A DNA stretch of 64,000 bases from an uncultured Coriobacteriaceae bacterium (GTDB taxonomy: Bacteria; Actinomycetota; Coriobacteriia; Coriobacteriales; Atopobiaceae). The number at the start of each line of letters is the position of its first letter. The first letter of the stretch is position 1. The stretch covers positions 1 through 64,000 of the forward strand of contig CADBCS010000003.1 in NCBI GenBank assembly GCA_902793195.1, in the 5' to 3' direction. The translations under genes and the position numbers were made by a program. Below the pieces are notes generated by a model. It was given only the letters and a program-made list of their open reading frames with translations. It made no database searches and was not told the DNA's origin. Below are positions 46,536 to 55,285 of this stretch, piece after piece.

Positions 46536-47066
46536 TTATCCCCTTGATTTCTTGTTTGCACGCTTGCCCTTGCCGTTTCCCCCATCACCAAAGTCAGGGC
46601 GAATCTTGCAGGAGACAATCTCCTCCAACGGCCAGGAGAAGGTGCCTTCGTCGGTGGTGACGCTCACCATCCCATCCGCGAGGCCATCAAGACGTCCGGT
46701 GTAACGCAGACGCCCCTCGCTACCACGCAGCCTAAGTGACACGTCGCTTCCCGCGAATCGCTCAAAGTCGGCGGGCTTGCGCAATGGCCTCGACAGACCA
46801 GGCGAGGATACTTCCAGCGTGAACTGCCCGGAAATCGGGTCGAGTTCGTCAAGGAGGTCCGATATCCATGCGGTCTCGGCACTCACCTCGTCAAGCGTGA
46901 TGGGTCCGTCCTCGGCGTTTGCGTGATCAATGCGCACCCTAACCGTAGGATTCTTCTTGGATCCCACAACCTCCACGTCAACGATGTCCACATCGCGCGT
47001 CGAAGCGGCCTCCTCCAAGGAGGCGATCAATGTCTCCCTCAGCGGCTCACGAGCATCCGTCTCCAT
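46536..47066 (-). CDS. rimP: Ribosome maturation factor RimP
   Basis: Assists 30S assembly. The 176-residue protein has the family core DVDIVDVEVVG and LEVSSPGLSRPL and a basic C-terminal tail. The ATG at 47066 is preferred (GAGGTG 7 bases upstream) over the adjacent TTG at 47069. It heads rimP-nusA-infB-rbfA and is preceded by promoters and a terminator-like hairpin. Confidence 0.92.
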   Translation of the reverse strand: METDAREPLRETLIASLEEAASTRDVDIVDVEVVGSKKNPTVRVRIDHANAEDGPITLDEVSAETAWISDLLDELDPISGQFTLEVSSPGLSRPLRKPADFERFAGSDVSLRLRGSEGRLRYTGRLDGLADGMVSVTTDEGTFSWPLEEIVSCKIRPDFGDGGNGKGKRANKKSRG

Positions 47067-47095
47067 CAATTATCACCTCTTCCACGCGACATACA

Positions 47096-47130
47096 TAAAA
47101 AGAAGCGGGGCGAAACGTCCACCCCACTTC
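47096..47130 (-). terminator. Terminator-like hairpin between leuS and rimP
   Basis: On the minus strand GAAGTGGGG pairs with CCCCGCTTC (9 bp with one G-U pair) around an 11-base loop and is followed by UUUUUAUG. It lies 157 bases after the leuS stop and only 30 bases before the rimP ATG, downstream of the candidate rimP promoters. It may end leuS transcripts, attenuate the rimP operon, or both. Confidence 0.65.
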
Positions 47131-47156
47131 CTCGAAACAGCTACGATTACGCAGCA

Positions 47157-47199
47157 AACATACCAGAAACGATTGTACGAGGTCAACTCAGTTCGTCAA
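47157..47199 (-). promoter_or_regulatory. Two overlapping promoters upstream of rimP-nusA-infB
   Basis: Promoter 1 on the minus strand is TTGACG (47199-47194), 16-base spacer, TACAAT (47177-47172). Promoter 2 is TTGACC (47186-47181), 18-base spacer, TATGTT (47162-47157). Both would start transcription 25-35 bases before the terminator-like hairpin, about 90-100 bases before rimP. Confidence 0.65.
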
Positions 47200-47286
47200 C
47201 CCTACACACACCCAACGCCCATTGCCCTGACGACCCGCCAACACGACTCGTTTGGGACGCCCGTTCGAACCGGCATCATCACGGCG

Positions 47287-49854
47287 CTAGTTGGCGACTA
47301 TGTTTACCAGACGCCCGGGAACCACGATCACCTTGCGGACGGTCTTCCCGGCAATGAGGTTTCCAACCGCCTCCAGAGCCGCCCTCTCGAGCTCGTCACG
47401 AGATGCGTCTGCCGCCACGTCAATGCGCCCGCGCACCTTGCCCATAACCTGCACGGCAAGCTCCACGGTTGCGGCTTTGGCCATCTCGGCGTCGAACTCC
47501 GGCCACGGCTCGTCGTATACGGATCCCTCGAGTCCAAGAGCCTCGTGGTAGAGTTCCTCGCCCCAGTGCGGGCAGATGGGGCTGAGCATGGAGACGATGG
47601 TCCGAGCCACCACAAACGTGAGCGCAGCATCACGCCTGTCGATTGCGACGTTGTTGAGATACCCGCTTGCGTCGTTTACAAGCTCCATAACGGCCGATAT
47701 GGCGGTGTTGAACTGCGCGCGATCGAAGTCCGCGGTGCAACGGATGCCCAGCTCGTGCATGCGGCGGAACAGCTCTCGACCCTGCTTGTCCAGCTTGGCC
47801 ACGTCGAGCGCGGCATTGGCATCGGCTGTCTGGCTGAGTCCCCACACGATACGCCACGCACGCTTGATGAAGCGGTTCGCCCCGGCGACGACCTCCTCGT
47901 CCCAGTTGAAGTCCTTCTCGGAAGGTGCGATGAAGAGGATCGCGAGGCGCATGGTGTCCGCACCGTAGGGATCGATAACCGAGCTTGGCGGCACCACGTT
48001 GCCCTTGGACTTGCTCATGGTGTCCCCATTGGCGTCCTTGACCATGCCCTGGCACAGGAGGTTGGTAAAGGGCTCGTCGAAGTCGAGCAGCCCCAGGTCG
48101 CGCATGACCTTGGTCCAGAAGCGCGAGTAGAGTAGGTGGAGGATGGCGTGCTCGATGCCGCCGATGTAGTTGTCCACGGGCATCCAACGCTTTGCCAGCT
48201 CCTTGGAGAACGGCTCCTCCTCGTTGTGGGGATCGCAGTAGCGGAGGAAGTACCAACTCGAGCAGGTGAACGTATCCATGGTGTCGGTGATGCGCTTTGC
48301 GGGCTTGCCGCACTTGGGACAGGTTGTCTCATAGAACGGTGCGTATTCGGCAAGCGTCTCGCCAGCACCAAGGTCAAGGTCGTCCGGAAGCGTTACGGGC
48401 AAGTCCTCGTAGGGTACGGGAACGTCACCGCAGCAGTCACAGTGAATCATGGGAATGGGGTTGCCCCAGTAACGCTGGCGGCTAATGAGCCAGTCGCGCA
48501 GACGGAACTGGACGGTCTTGCGGCCAATGCAGCGCTCGAAGAGGTACTCCGTGATTGCGTCCACCGCAGGCGAGTGCTTTCCGCCAAGCATGCCGGTAAA
48601 CGGCCCGGACTGGATGAGGTAACCCTCGGCAGCCATGGCACGGTCCCAGTCGACGTTGCGTACGCGCAGCTCTCGCTCGTCCTTGAGCTCCTCGTACAGG
48701 GGGTCGTCCTTCTGGGCGATGATGGGCGGGATGTCCAGACCGTACTTTCGGGCGAACTCGAAGTCGCGCTGGTCTCCGCAGGGAACTCCCATCACGGCTC
48801 CCGTGCCATAGTCCATGAGGATGTAGTCGGCCACCCAAATGGGCAGCGGCTGCTCGGTGAGCGGGTTGATCACGTAGCGACCGGTAAAGACGCCATGCTT
48901 CTCGCGCTCGGATCCCTGGCGGTCGACCGAGGAGACCTGTTCCACGCTCTTCTTGAGATCCAGGTACGCCTCCTCGTACTCGGTGCCGGAAACGAGCTCG
49001 GCAGCCAGTGGGCTCTCAGGTGGCAGTAGGAAGAACGTGGTGCCATACAGCGTGTCGGGGCGAGTGGTGAACACCGTGATGAGTCGGTTGGAGGGCGTCA
49101 CGCCATCTTCCTTTGCCAAGGCAAAGTCAATCTCGGCGCCCTCGGAGCGACCGATCCAGTTTCGCTGCTGCGCCTTGACGTTCTCGGGCCAACCCTCCAG
49201 CTTGTCGAGGTCGTCGAGCAGTTCTTGCGCGTAGTCCGTAATGCGCAGGTACCACTGCGACAGCTCGCGCTTCTCGGGCACCGAACCACAGCGCCAGCAC
49301 TTGCCATCCACGACCTGCTCGTTGGCCAGCACCGTGTTGCACGAGGGGCACCAGTTGACGGGGGATGTGGCGCGGTACGCCAAGCCCTTCTCCCACATCT
49401 TGAGGAACGCCCATTGGCCCCACTTGTAGTAGTCGGGGTCGCACGTGCGCACCAAGCGGTCGTAGTCGTACGAGAATCCCATACGCTTCATGGTGGCCAC
49501 CGCGGTATCCATGTTCTGATACGTCCAGGAGGCAGCTTGCGTGTTGTGCTTTATCGCCGCGTTCTCGGCCGGAAGGCCAAACGCGTCGAAGCCCATGGGG
49601 TGCAGCACCTCAAAGCCACGCATCCGCGCCTGACGCGCCATTGCGTCACCAATGGAATAGTTGCGTGCATGACCCATGTGCAGATCGCCCGACGGATACG
49701 GGAACATCTCGAGCACGTACTTCTTGGGACGACCGGAATCGTCTCTCGCCTTGAAGGTCTCCTCGCGCTCCCATACGCCCTGCCACTTTGCCTCTATGGC
49801 CTGGGCATCGTAGGCGGGAATCCCGTCGCGACGCGCTTCATCATTACTAGCCAT
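47287..49854 (-). CDS. leuS: Leucine--tRNA ligase
   Basis: Class I synthetase charging tRNA-Leu. The 855-residue protein has the HIGH-equivalent HMGHARNY, the KMSKS-equivalent TMSKSKGN, a CP1 editing domain between them and two zinc-type cysteine pairs (CPSC...CWRC and CPKC). Length is normal. The start ATG at 49854 has GAGGAG upstream. It is flanked by non-coding regions and is probably monocistronic. Confidence 0.97.
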   Translation of the reverse strand: MASNDEARRDGIPAYDAQAIEAKWQGVWEREETFKARDDSGRPKKYVLEMFPYPSGDLHMGHARNYSIGDAMARQARMRGFEVLHPMGFDAFGLPAENAAIKHNTQAASWTYQNMDTAVATMKRMGFSYDYDRLVRTCDPDYYKWGQWAFLKMWEKGLAYRATSPVNWCPSCNTVLANEQVVDGKCWRCGSVPEKRELSQWYLRITDYAQELLDDLDKLEGWPENVKAQQRNWIGRSEGAEIDFALAKEDGVTPSNRLITVFTTRPDTLYGTTFFLLPPESPLAAELVSGTEYEEAYLDLKKSVEQVSSVDRQGSEREKHGVFTGRYVINPLTEQPLPIWVADYILMDYGTGAVMGVPCGDQRDFEFARKYGLDIPPIIAQKDDPLYEELKDERELRVRNVDWDRAMAAEGYLIQSGPFTGMLGGKHSPAVDAITEYLFERCIGRKTVQFRLRDWLISRQRYWGNPIPMIHCDCCGDVPVPYEDLPVTLPDDLDLGAGETLAEYAPFYETTCPKCGKPAKRITDTMDTFTCSSWYFLRYCDPHNEEEPFSKELAKRWMPVDNYIGGIEHAILHLLYSRFWTKVMRDLGLLDFDEPFTNLLCQGMVKDANGDTMSKSKGNVVPPSSVIDPYGADTMRLAILFIAPSEKDFNWDEEVVAGANRFIKRAWRIVWGLSQTADANAALDVAKLDKQGRELFRRMHELGIRCTADFDRAQFNTAISAVMELVNDASGYLNNVAIDRRDAALTFVVARTIVSMLSPICPHWGEELYHEALGLEGSVYDEPWPEFDAEMAKAATVELAVQVMGKVRGRIDVAADASRDELERAALEAVGNLIAGKTVRKVIVVPGRLVNIVAN

Positions 49855-50035
49855 GGTTCACTCCTCACGCCAATATCACATAACCGCGTAAGTATAGCCC
49901 AAATCTGTCCCCACAACCCCCAAAGACCAAACCAAAGCATCCGCCCGAGCTGAAGGCTCGGACGGTTTCGTGGGAACCAAGTGAAACAGTTAAAAGTGAT
50001 CAAACCCTGTTCGAAGTCGGGGTTTGGGGTACCGC
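49855..50035. other. Non-coding region upstream of leuS
   Basis: No supported gene. A -10-like TATACT (49896-49891, minus) lies about 40 bases before leuS without a well-placed -35. Two small hairpins are present: CCGCCCGAGC with GCTCGGACGG (49947-49971, one mismatch) and CAAACCC with GGGTTTG near 50001-50026. Confidence 0.35.
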
Positions 50036-50122
50036 GTACGATTCGATGACAGGTCCGTTCCCTACCGCGATCTTTACCCAAAATCGCGCGCGGTAGGGAG
50101 GGTTTTTGTCACAGAATCGTAC
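50036..50122. repeat. Nested 87-bp imperfect palindrome between leuS and pckA
   Basis: Outer arms GTACGATTC (50036-50044) and GAATCGTAC (50114-50122) and TGACA/TGTCA enclose inner arms CCCTACCGCG (50060-50069) and CGCGGTAGGG (50089-50098). On the plus strand the inner hairpin is followed by AGGGTTTTTG, a terminator-like run, but no plus-strand gene reads into it. It looks like a folded repeat element rather than an ordinary terminator. Confidence 0.5.
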
Positions 50123-50240
50123 GTGGTCCCGCCTTCAATGAGAAGAGAGGTTTGACCCCTTCTTTAGGTTCTAAGCGCCGTGCGAAGCGCGGCACCATCT
50201 GTCTCCGCATCCGCGCCGCCGCAAGCAGTTCACCCCAAGC

Positions 50241-50345
50241 AGGTTAACGACAAATGGCCGCCCGCCTCTTCTCTCAGCGAGTTCTGCAACGCAGCTGTTC
50301 GAGCTGAGAGAAGAGGAGGGCGGCCATAGAACTACAAGTTAACCT
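50241..50345 (-). terminator. Very long nested hairpin downstream of pckA
   Basis: Arms of 25 bases (50254-50278 and 50303-50327) pair with a single mismatch around a 24-base loop. Outside them AGGTTAAC (50241-50248) and GTTAACCT (50338-50345) also pair perfectly, the latter touching the pckA stop codon. On the minus strand the stem ends in UUUGUCG. It is probably the pckA terminator or mRNA-stabilising structure, though much longer than a usual terminator. Confidence 0.6.
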
Positions 50346-51936
50346 ACTTGGAGTGCGGCCCTGCCTTACGTACTACCTCATCCATATTGGGGTACTTCTT
50401 TGCGGCGTTCTCCTCGAACATGGCCGCTAGACGCCTTGCCTGCTCGTCGTAGGCAAGCTTGTCCTTCCACGTCTTTCGCGGGTTGAGCACGATGTCGGGC
50501 ACGTTGTCGATGTGCTGTGGGACGTCGACGTTAAAGATTGGGTGATGGACGAAGTCGCACGTCTCGATCTTGCCGCTGAGGGCTGCGGTGACCATTGCGC
50601 GCGTGTAGGGCAGGTTGATCCGCTTGCCCTCGCCATAGGCGCCACCCGTCCAGCCGGTGTTGATGAGGTAGACGCGCGTGCCGTACTTCTCCATGCGCTC
50701 GCCAAACATCTGGGCGTAGTACATGGGATCGAGCGGCATGAACGGCTCGCCGAACAAGGTGGAGAACGTGGGCGTGGGCTCGGTGATGCCTCGCTCGGTA
50801 CCGGCAACCTTGCTGGTAAAGCCGCTCACGAAGTGGTACATGGCAGCATCCTTGCTCAATCGCGAGATGGGAGGCAGCACGCCAAACGCGTCGGCGGTGA
50901 GCATGATAACGACCTTCGGTGCCCCACCGTATCCCAAAAGCTGCGCGTTGCTGATATATTCCACCGGATAGGCCACACGCGTGTTCTCGGTGTATTGCTC
51001 GTCAAAGTAGTCGGGCACGCGGGAGCCAGGGGTGAGAACAACGTTTTCCACCACGGACCCAAATCGAATGGCCTGGAAAATCTCGGGCTCGGTAACGTAC
51101 GAGATGCGAATCGCCTTGGCGTAGCAGCCACCCTCGAAGTTGAACACGCCATCGTCGGACCAGCCATGTTCGTCGTCGCCAATGAGCGAGCGGTTGGGGT
51201 CTGCGGACAGGGTGGTCTTACCGGTGCCCGAAAGTCCAAAGAAGACGGCGGTGTCACCGGACACGGGATCCATGTTGCAGGACGAGTGCATGGGGAGCAC
51301 GCCCTCCTCCATGGGCATGAGGTAGTTCATGACCGAGAAGATGCCCTTCTTGATCTCGCCCGAGTATGCCGTGCCCGCGATGACGATCTTGCGGTCCTGG
51401 AAGTTGAGCAGTACCACGGCCTCGGAGTGCGTGCCGTACTTCTCGGGATCCAGCTTGAGGTTGGGGGCGGCAAGCACGGTGAAGTCGGGATCGCCGTACT
51501 CGTCGAGCTCCTGCTTGGAGGGGCGAACCAACATCTGCGTGGTAAAGAGCGCCTGGCTCGCAAGCTCGGTGATGACGGTGAACTTGCGCGAATACTTGCG
51601 CTGGGCACCCGCCATGCCATGCACCACGAACAGGTCCTCGTGGGACAAATGCTCGCACACGGCATCCTTTACCTTTTGGTATGCCTCAGAGGAAAACGGC
51701 TTGTTGACCGGTCCCCACGCAATCACGTCGTGAACGTCGGGGGTGTCGACGATATAGCGGTCCTCTGGCGAGCGGCCCGTGTACTTGCCTGTCTTGACGC
51801 GCAACGCGCCGGTGTCGGTGAGCTTGCCCTCGCGCCTCGAGAGCGCCTTTTCCACGAGCTTTGCGGGGCTACCATCGATGAGCACGGCACCAGTGCGGTC
51901 GATAATACCACACCGAGTAAGCTGGTCGTCGATCAT
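50344..51936 (-). CDS. pckA: Phosphoenolpyruvate carboxykinase (ATP)
   Basis: Interconverts oxaloacetate and PEP with ATP/ADP; in fermenters it may run in the carboxylating, ATP-forming direction. The 530-residue enzyme has the P-loop GLSGTGKTT (about 234-242), followed by LSADP, and the substrate/metal residues in TAYSGEIKKG. The start ATG at 51936 has GAGGAGG upstream. It is a single gene with long non-coding flanks. Confidence 0.96.
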   Translation of the reverse strand: MIDDQLTRCGIIDRTGAVLIDGSPAKLVEKALSRREGKLTDTGALRVKTGKYTGRSPEDRYIVDTPDVHDVIAWGPVNKPFSSEAYQKVKDAVCEHLSHEDLFVVHGMAGAQRKYSRKFTVITELASQALFTTQMLVRPSKQELDEYGDPDFTVLAAPNLKLDPEKYGTHSEAVVLLNFQDRKIVIAGTAYSGEIKKGIFSVMNYLMPMEEGVLPMHSSCNMDPVSGDTAVFFGLSGTGKTTLSADPNRSLIGDDEHGWSDDGVFNFEGGCYAKAIRISYVTEPEIFQAIRFGSVVENVVLTPGSRVPDYFDEQYTENTRVAYPVEYISNAQLLGYGGAPKVVIMLTADAFGVLPPISRLSKDAAMYHFVSGFTSKVAGTERGITEPTPTFSTLFGEPFMPLDPMYYAQMFGERMEKYGTRVYLINTGWTGGAYGEGKRINLPYTRAMVTAALSGKIETCDFVHHPIFNVDVPQHIDNVPDIVLNPRKTWKDKLAYDEQARRLAAMFEENAAKKYPNMDEVVRKAGPHSK

Positions 51937-52178
51937 GAGTCCTCCTCACTTCGTATGGCGGCGAACGGCTGGCCCGGCCAACCGCAGACAATGGACGCAC
52001 GCCAAAACACAAATCTTCGTAAGTCTAGTACAACCCTATGATTTGGTGAAATCCTATGGCAGAAAAACATGCTTCAACAGGGCCAATTCAACAAGTTACC
52101 CATATTCAAGACGTCAATTCTGCCATTCTTTAGCACGCAAATATCATAATCGTGTGCAAATGCCAACCATTAACTATC
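51937..52178. other. Divergent intergenic region between pckA and the mutarotase-like gene
   Basis: No supported gene in this A/T-richer stretch, which must hold the pckA promoter. A weak minus-strand candidate (TTCACC, 17 bases, TAGACT) lies near 52031-52059. No operator-like inverted repeat stands out. Confidence 0.3.
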
Positions 52179-52232
52179 CCGTCGGGGACGGTCCCTTCTG
52201 GGCTGGTCCGTCGGGGACGGTCCCTTCTGGGC
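52179..52232. repeat. Two tandem copies of a 25-bp GC-rich repeat
   Basis: Identical 25-base units at 52179-52203 and 52208-52232 are spaced with a 29-base period. Each starts CCGTCGGGGACGG and ends TCCCTTCTGGGC. The unit contains inverted halves (GGGAC/GTCCC), so it can fold. It resembles small interspersed intergenic repeats rather than a coding or promoter element. Confidence 0.65.
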
Positions 52233-52329
52233 GGGAATTGGGACATCCTGCGGAACCGTAGCCTCCATGCCATGGCATGTGTGAGAAAGTAGGGGAAGTG
52301 TTGGCAATACGCATTGAGAGGAAGGCACG

Positions 52330-53214
52330 ATGAGCGAGGTAATCACCATTTCCTGTAAGAGCCTTTCGGCTTCCATCGACACCGCGGGCGCACAGCTGAT
52401 GAGCCTTAAGAAGGAAGGCGGGGAGTACCTTTGGCAGCGCGACCCACAGTGGTGGCCTCGCTGTGCTCCCGTACTGTTCCCCATCGTAGGAAACATACGA
52501 GACGATCGTGCCGACTCGGCACAGGGCGAGATTCGCTTTGGACGTCACGGCCTGGCCCGCAACTACGACTTCGAGGTCACCGCATGCAGCGACGACTCAG
52601 TCACCATGTCGCTGTCCTCCAACGACGACACGAGGAAGAAGTTCCCCTTCGACTTTAGGCTGGACATGACCTACGCGTGCACGTCCGATGCGCTCGAGCA
52701 GCGCTTTGCCGTAACCAACACGGGAACGGTCACGCTGCCCTTCGTGGTGGGAGGGCATCCCGCGTTCAACGTGCCAGCACCTGGCGCCGGGGACGAGGCC
52801 TTCTCGGACTACGTCCTCAAGTTCGCCGAGCCTTGGACCTATGCCTCCCCCACCATCAACACCACGACGGGACTCATTGACTACCAAACGCGCTTCTCGC
52901 TGCTCGAGGACTCCGACACGCTCGAGCTCTCTCACCAGCTGTTCGACGTGGACACGCTCATCTTTGAGGACGTTCCGCAGCGAACCGTGAGCCTCGTCGG
53001 CCCTTCGGGGCATGGCATGCGTGTCGACTTCGATGGATTTGACTATCTGGGCGTGTGGAGCGCAGCCAACGATGCGCCGTTCGTGGCACTCGAGCCCTGG
53101 CGTGGCACTGCAACGGGCACCGACGAGGACGACGTGTTCGAGCACAAGCGTGGCATGGACTTCCTTGAGCCCGGCGAATCGGCAGAATACGCCTTCTTCA
53201 TGAGGCCACTGTAG
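52330..53214 (+). CDS. Galactose mutarotase-like protein (aldose 1-epimerase family, LacX-like)
   Basis: A 294-residue beta-sandwich protein. The opening AQLMSLKKEGGEYLWQRDP and the GGHPAFNVP histidine motif fit the aldose 1-epimerase/LacX branch, which interconverts sugar anomers or glucose-6-phosphate anomers. AGAGGAAGG lies upstream of the ATG. It is a lone plus-strand gene facing ackA. The sugar substrate is unknown. Confidence 0.85.
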   Translation: MSEVITISCKSLSASIDTAGAQLMSLKKEGGEYLWQRDPQWWPRCAPVLFPIVGNIRDDRADSAQGEIRFGRHGLARNYDFEVTACSDDSVTMSLSSNDDTRKKFPFDFRLDMTYACTSDALEQRFAVTNTGTVTLPFVVGGHPAFNVPAPGAGDEAFSDYVLKFAEPWTYASPTINTTTGLIDYQTRFSLLEDSDTLELSHQLFDVDTLIFEDVPQRTVSLVGPSGHGMRVDFDGFDYLGVWSAANDAPFVALEPWRGTATGTDEDDVFEHKRGMDFLEPGESAEYAFFMRPL

Positions 53215-53258
53215 CAGAGACGCCACAGGCCCTTCCCTCGCCTTGTTGCACGAGTGTG

Positions 53259-53311
53259 GGCCAAACCCCTTTTCCCGTGTCCGTACGGAGAATGAGAAAA
53301 GGGGTTTGGCC
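53259..53311. terminator. 16-bp perfect hairpin between the mutarotase gene and ackA
   Basis: GGCCAAACCCCTTTTC (53259-53274) pairs perfectly with GAAAAGGGGTTTGGCC (53296-53311) around a 21-base loop, with partial outer arms AGTGTGGG/CCCACACT. It lies 44 bases after the mutarotase stop and suits a bidirectional terminator between convergent genes. Confidence 0.55.
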
Positions 53312-53338
53312 CCCCTTCTCACCCACACTTGCACGGAA

Positions 53339-53370
53339 GACGAGAAAAGGGGGCGCCCCCTTTTCTCGTC
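53339..53370. repeat. Perfect 32-bp palindrome before the ackA stop
   Basis: The 16-base half GACGAGAAAAGGGGGC is followed at once by its exact reverse complement, giving a spacer-free palindrome that ends 5 bases before the ackA stop. Transcribed from either side it would form a very strong stem, and it may be the ackA terminator. The AGAAAAGGGG core is shared with the neighbouring hairpin. Confidence 0.6.
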
Positions 53371-53375
53371 CCTTG

Positions 53376-54548
53376 CTAGCCCAGCAGCTCGGCGACGTCG
53401 AGCGCGATCATGTACTCCTCGTTTGTGGGCACAACCAGAACGCGCACGGAGCTGTTTGCTCCCGTGATGTCGCGGACCTCGCCGGAGCGCACGGCGTTCT
53501 TCTCATCGTCGATGGAGACGCCCATCCATGCGAGCTTCTTGATGACCTCCGCACGTATGCGCGAGGAGTTCTCGCCGATCCCAGCAGAGAACGCGATGGT
53601 GTCCATTCCCTCGTTGGCCTGCGCCATCTCCATGATGAGCTGTGCCGTGCGATAGGCGAACATCTCGATGGCCATTGCACTGTTCTCGTCACCCTTGTCC
53701 GCGGCATCCTCGATGTCGCGCGAGTCCGAGCTGATGGCAGAGAGCGCGAGCAGGCCCGATTGCTTGTTCATCATGTTGTCGACCTCGTCGACCGTATAGC
53801 CACCCTCACGCTGAAGGTAGCACACCGTTGCAGGGTCGATGGTGCCGCAGCGCGTACCCATGATAAGGCCATCGAGCGGCGTGAGGCCCATGGTGGTGTC
53901 CATATCCTTGCCGTCCGTGATGCCCGCAAGGGAGGCGCCGGAACCAAGGTGGCAGCTCACGAGCTTGTGCACGTCGTCGCCCAGGAATTCCTTGGTGGCG
54001 CGCCAGATGTATCGGTGGCTGGTGCCATGCGCACCATACTTGCGAATGTGCAGCTTGTCCACCACGTCGCGCGGCAGCGCATAGCGCCATGCGCGCTCGG
54101 GGATGTTGTAGTGGAACGAGGTGTCTGCTACGACCACGTTGCCGATTTGGGGGAACATGTCGCGGCAGATCTCGATAACGTCCGCCTCGGCGTAGTTGTG
54201 GAGCGGAGCTAGGGGGGCAACCTCACGGACCCAACCCAGCGACTCATCCGTCACGACCTTGCTCTCGGGGAAATACCAGCCACCCTGAACGACGCGATGT
54301 CCGATGCCCACAAAGTCCTTGCCCGTGGCGGACACGATGTCGAACACGTGCTTTACGGCCGTCTTGTGGTCTGGCAGGGCCACGTCAAGTTTTTGCTTGC
54401 CTTCCGACACGCACGACTCGTAGCCTACGAACGACCCGTCGATACCAATGCGCTCGCAGTTGCCCTTTGCGTATACCTCGCGCGTGTCCACGTCGAGCAA
54501 CTGGAACTTGAGCGACGAGCTGCCCGCGTTTATTACCAAAACGTTCAT
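53376..54548 (-). CDS. ackA: Acetate kinase
   Basis: Makes ATP from acetyl phosphate with release of acetate. The 390-residue protein has the N-terminal INAGSSSLKFQLLD, the HRVVQGG motif and GAHGTSHRYI, all typical. The start ATG at 54548 has GAGGAGAC upstream. No pta is adjacent, so phosphotransacetylase must be encoded elsewhere. Confidence 0.96.
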   Translation of the reverse strand: MNVLVINAGSSSLKFQLLDVDTREVYAKGNCERIGIDGSFVGYESCVSEGKQKLDVALPDHKTAVKHVFDIVSATGKDFVGIGHRVVQGGWYFPESKVVTDESLGWVREVAPLAPLHNYAEADVIEICRDMFPQIGNVVVADTSFHYNIPERAWRYALPRDVVDKLHIRKYGAHGTSHRYIWRATKEFLGDDVHKLVSCHLGSGASLAGITDGKDMDTTMGLTPLDGLIMGTRCGTIDPATVCYLQREGGYTVDEVDNMMNKQSGLLALSAISSDSRDIEDAADKGDENSAMAIEMFAYRTAQLIMEMAQANEGMDTIAFSAGIGENSSRIRAEVIKKLAWMGVSIDDEKNAVRSGEVRDITGANSSVRVLVVPTNEEYMIALDVAELLG

Positions 54549-54594
54549 GTGTTGGAGTCTCCTCTCCTCTGCGCCACGATGTCATATCACAGAC

Positions 54595-54622
54595 CAAAAA
54601 GCATCTTAGCAAATGCGATGCT
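54595..54622 (-). terminator. Terminator after the HIT gene
   Basis: On the minus strand AGCATC pairs with GATGCT (6 bp, 11-base loop), followed by UUUUUGG. The stem begins in the HIT stop codon. It separates the rnd/xseA/xseB/HIT group from ackA. Confidence 0.55.
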
Positions 54623-54959
54623 ATAACATGCCTTCGCTCATGTGCACCCCACCAAGAACATGCCAATGCAGGTGATGCACGGTCTGTCCCGCATCCTCAC
54701 CCGTGTTGGCAATCACCCTGAACCCCGATTCCAGAACGCCTTCGATGCGGGCGACTTCCTTGACTGCATGCGCCATTGCGGCGAGCGTCTGGGCGGGAAC
54801 CTCGTCTACAATGTTGGTGTAGTGCTCTTTTGGAACCACCAGCACGTGTACCGGCGCCTGCGGGTTCATGTCGCGGAATGCGGCAACCAGATCGTCCTCG
54901 TATACCAAGCTCGTGGGTATCTCATGGTTTGCGATCTTGCAGAAGATGCAGTCACTCAT
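54621..54959 (-). CDS. HIT family nucleotide-binding protein
   Basis: A 112-residue Hint-type histidine-triad protein with HHLHWHVLGG and an N-terminal CxxC (CIFCKI). Such enzymes hydrolyse AMP-lysine or other adenylylated compounds; the physiological substrate is unknown. AGGGAAACG precedes the ATG. It lies 23 bases after xseB. Confidence 0.9.
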   Translation of the reverse strand: MSDCIFCKIANHEIPTSLVYEDDLVAAFRDMNPQAPVHVLVVPKEHYTNIVDEVPAQTLAAMAHAVKEVARIEGVLESGFRVIANTGEDAGQTVHHLHWHVLGGVHMSEGML

Positions 54960-54982
54960 GTGTCGTTTCCCTCCAACGATTC

Positions 54983-55255
54983 CTACTCGTCTATGTATGC
55001 CTGCGAGGGCGCACCAACGGTGTCTCCCACAGTCACTTCCTGAGAAGCATCCATCAACACGCGGACCTTTTGCTCGGCGTCGGCAAGGCGCTCCTTGAGA
55101 CTCTTGAGCAGCTCCACTCCGCGCGCGTAGCGGTCGAGGGCATCTTCGAGCTCGAGGTCGCCCGCCTCAAGCGCGCGCACTATCTGTTCGAGCTCCGTGG
55201 ACGCCTCCCTAAACGTCATGTCTGCAAGGTCCTTGCGCGTACTCTTGTTATCCAT
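54983..55255 (-). CDS. xseB: Exodeoxyribonuclease VII small subunit
   Basis: A 90-residue, mostly helical subunit of the exonuclease VII complex, with the family stretch ELEQIVRALEAGDLELEDAL. GGAGGAG precedes the ATG at 55255. It lies 30 bases after xseA. Confidence 0.92.
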   Translation of the reverse strand: MDNKSTRKDLADMTFREASTELEQIVRALEAGDLELEDALDRYARGVELLKSLKERLADAEQKVRVLMDASQEVTVGDTVGAPSQAYIDE

Positions 55256-55285
55256 GGCTCCTCCTCCGTCGCCTTTGTACGTATT

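Noticed and set aside
49794..50081. 95-codon minus-strand frame upstream of leuS
   Set aside because: It overlaps the leuS start in another frame and the repeat region, has no ribosome-binding site and resembles nothing known.
50020..50107. T-box-like sequence GGTACCGCG followed by a hairpin and U run on the plus strand
   Set aside because: The key UGGN bulge is not matched, no specifier-stem structure was recognised, and no plus-strand gene lies downstream.
50512..52041. 509-codon open frame on the plus strand
   Set aside because: It is antisense to pckA, whose catalytic motifs are intact on the minus strand.
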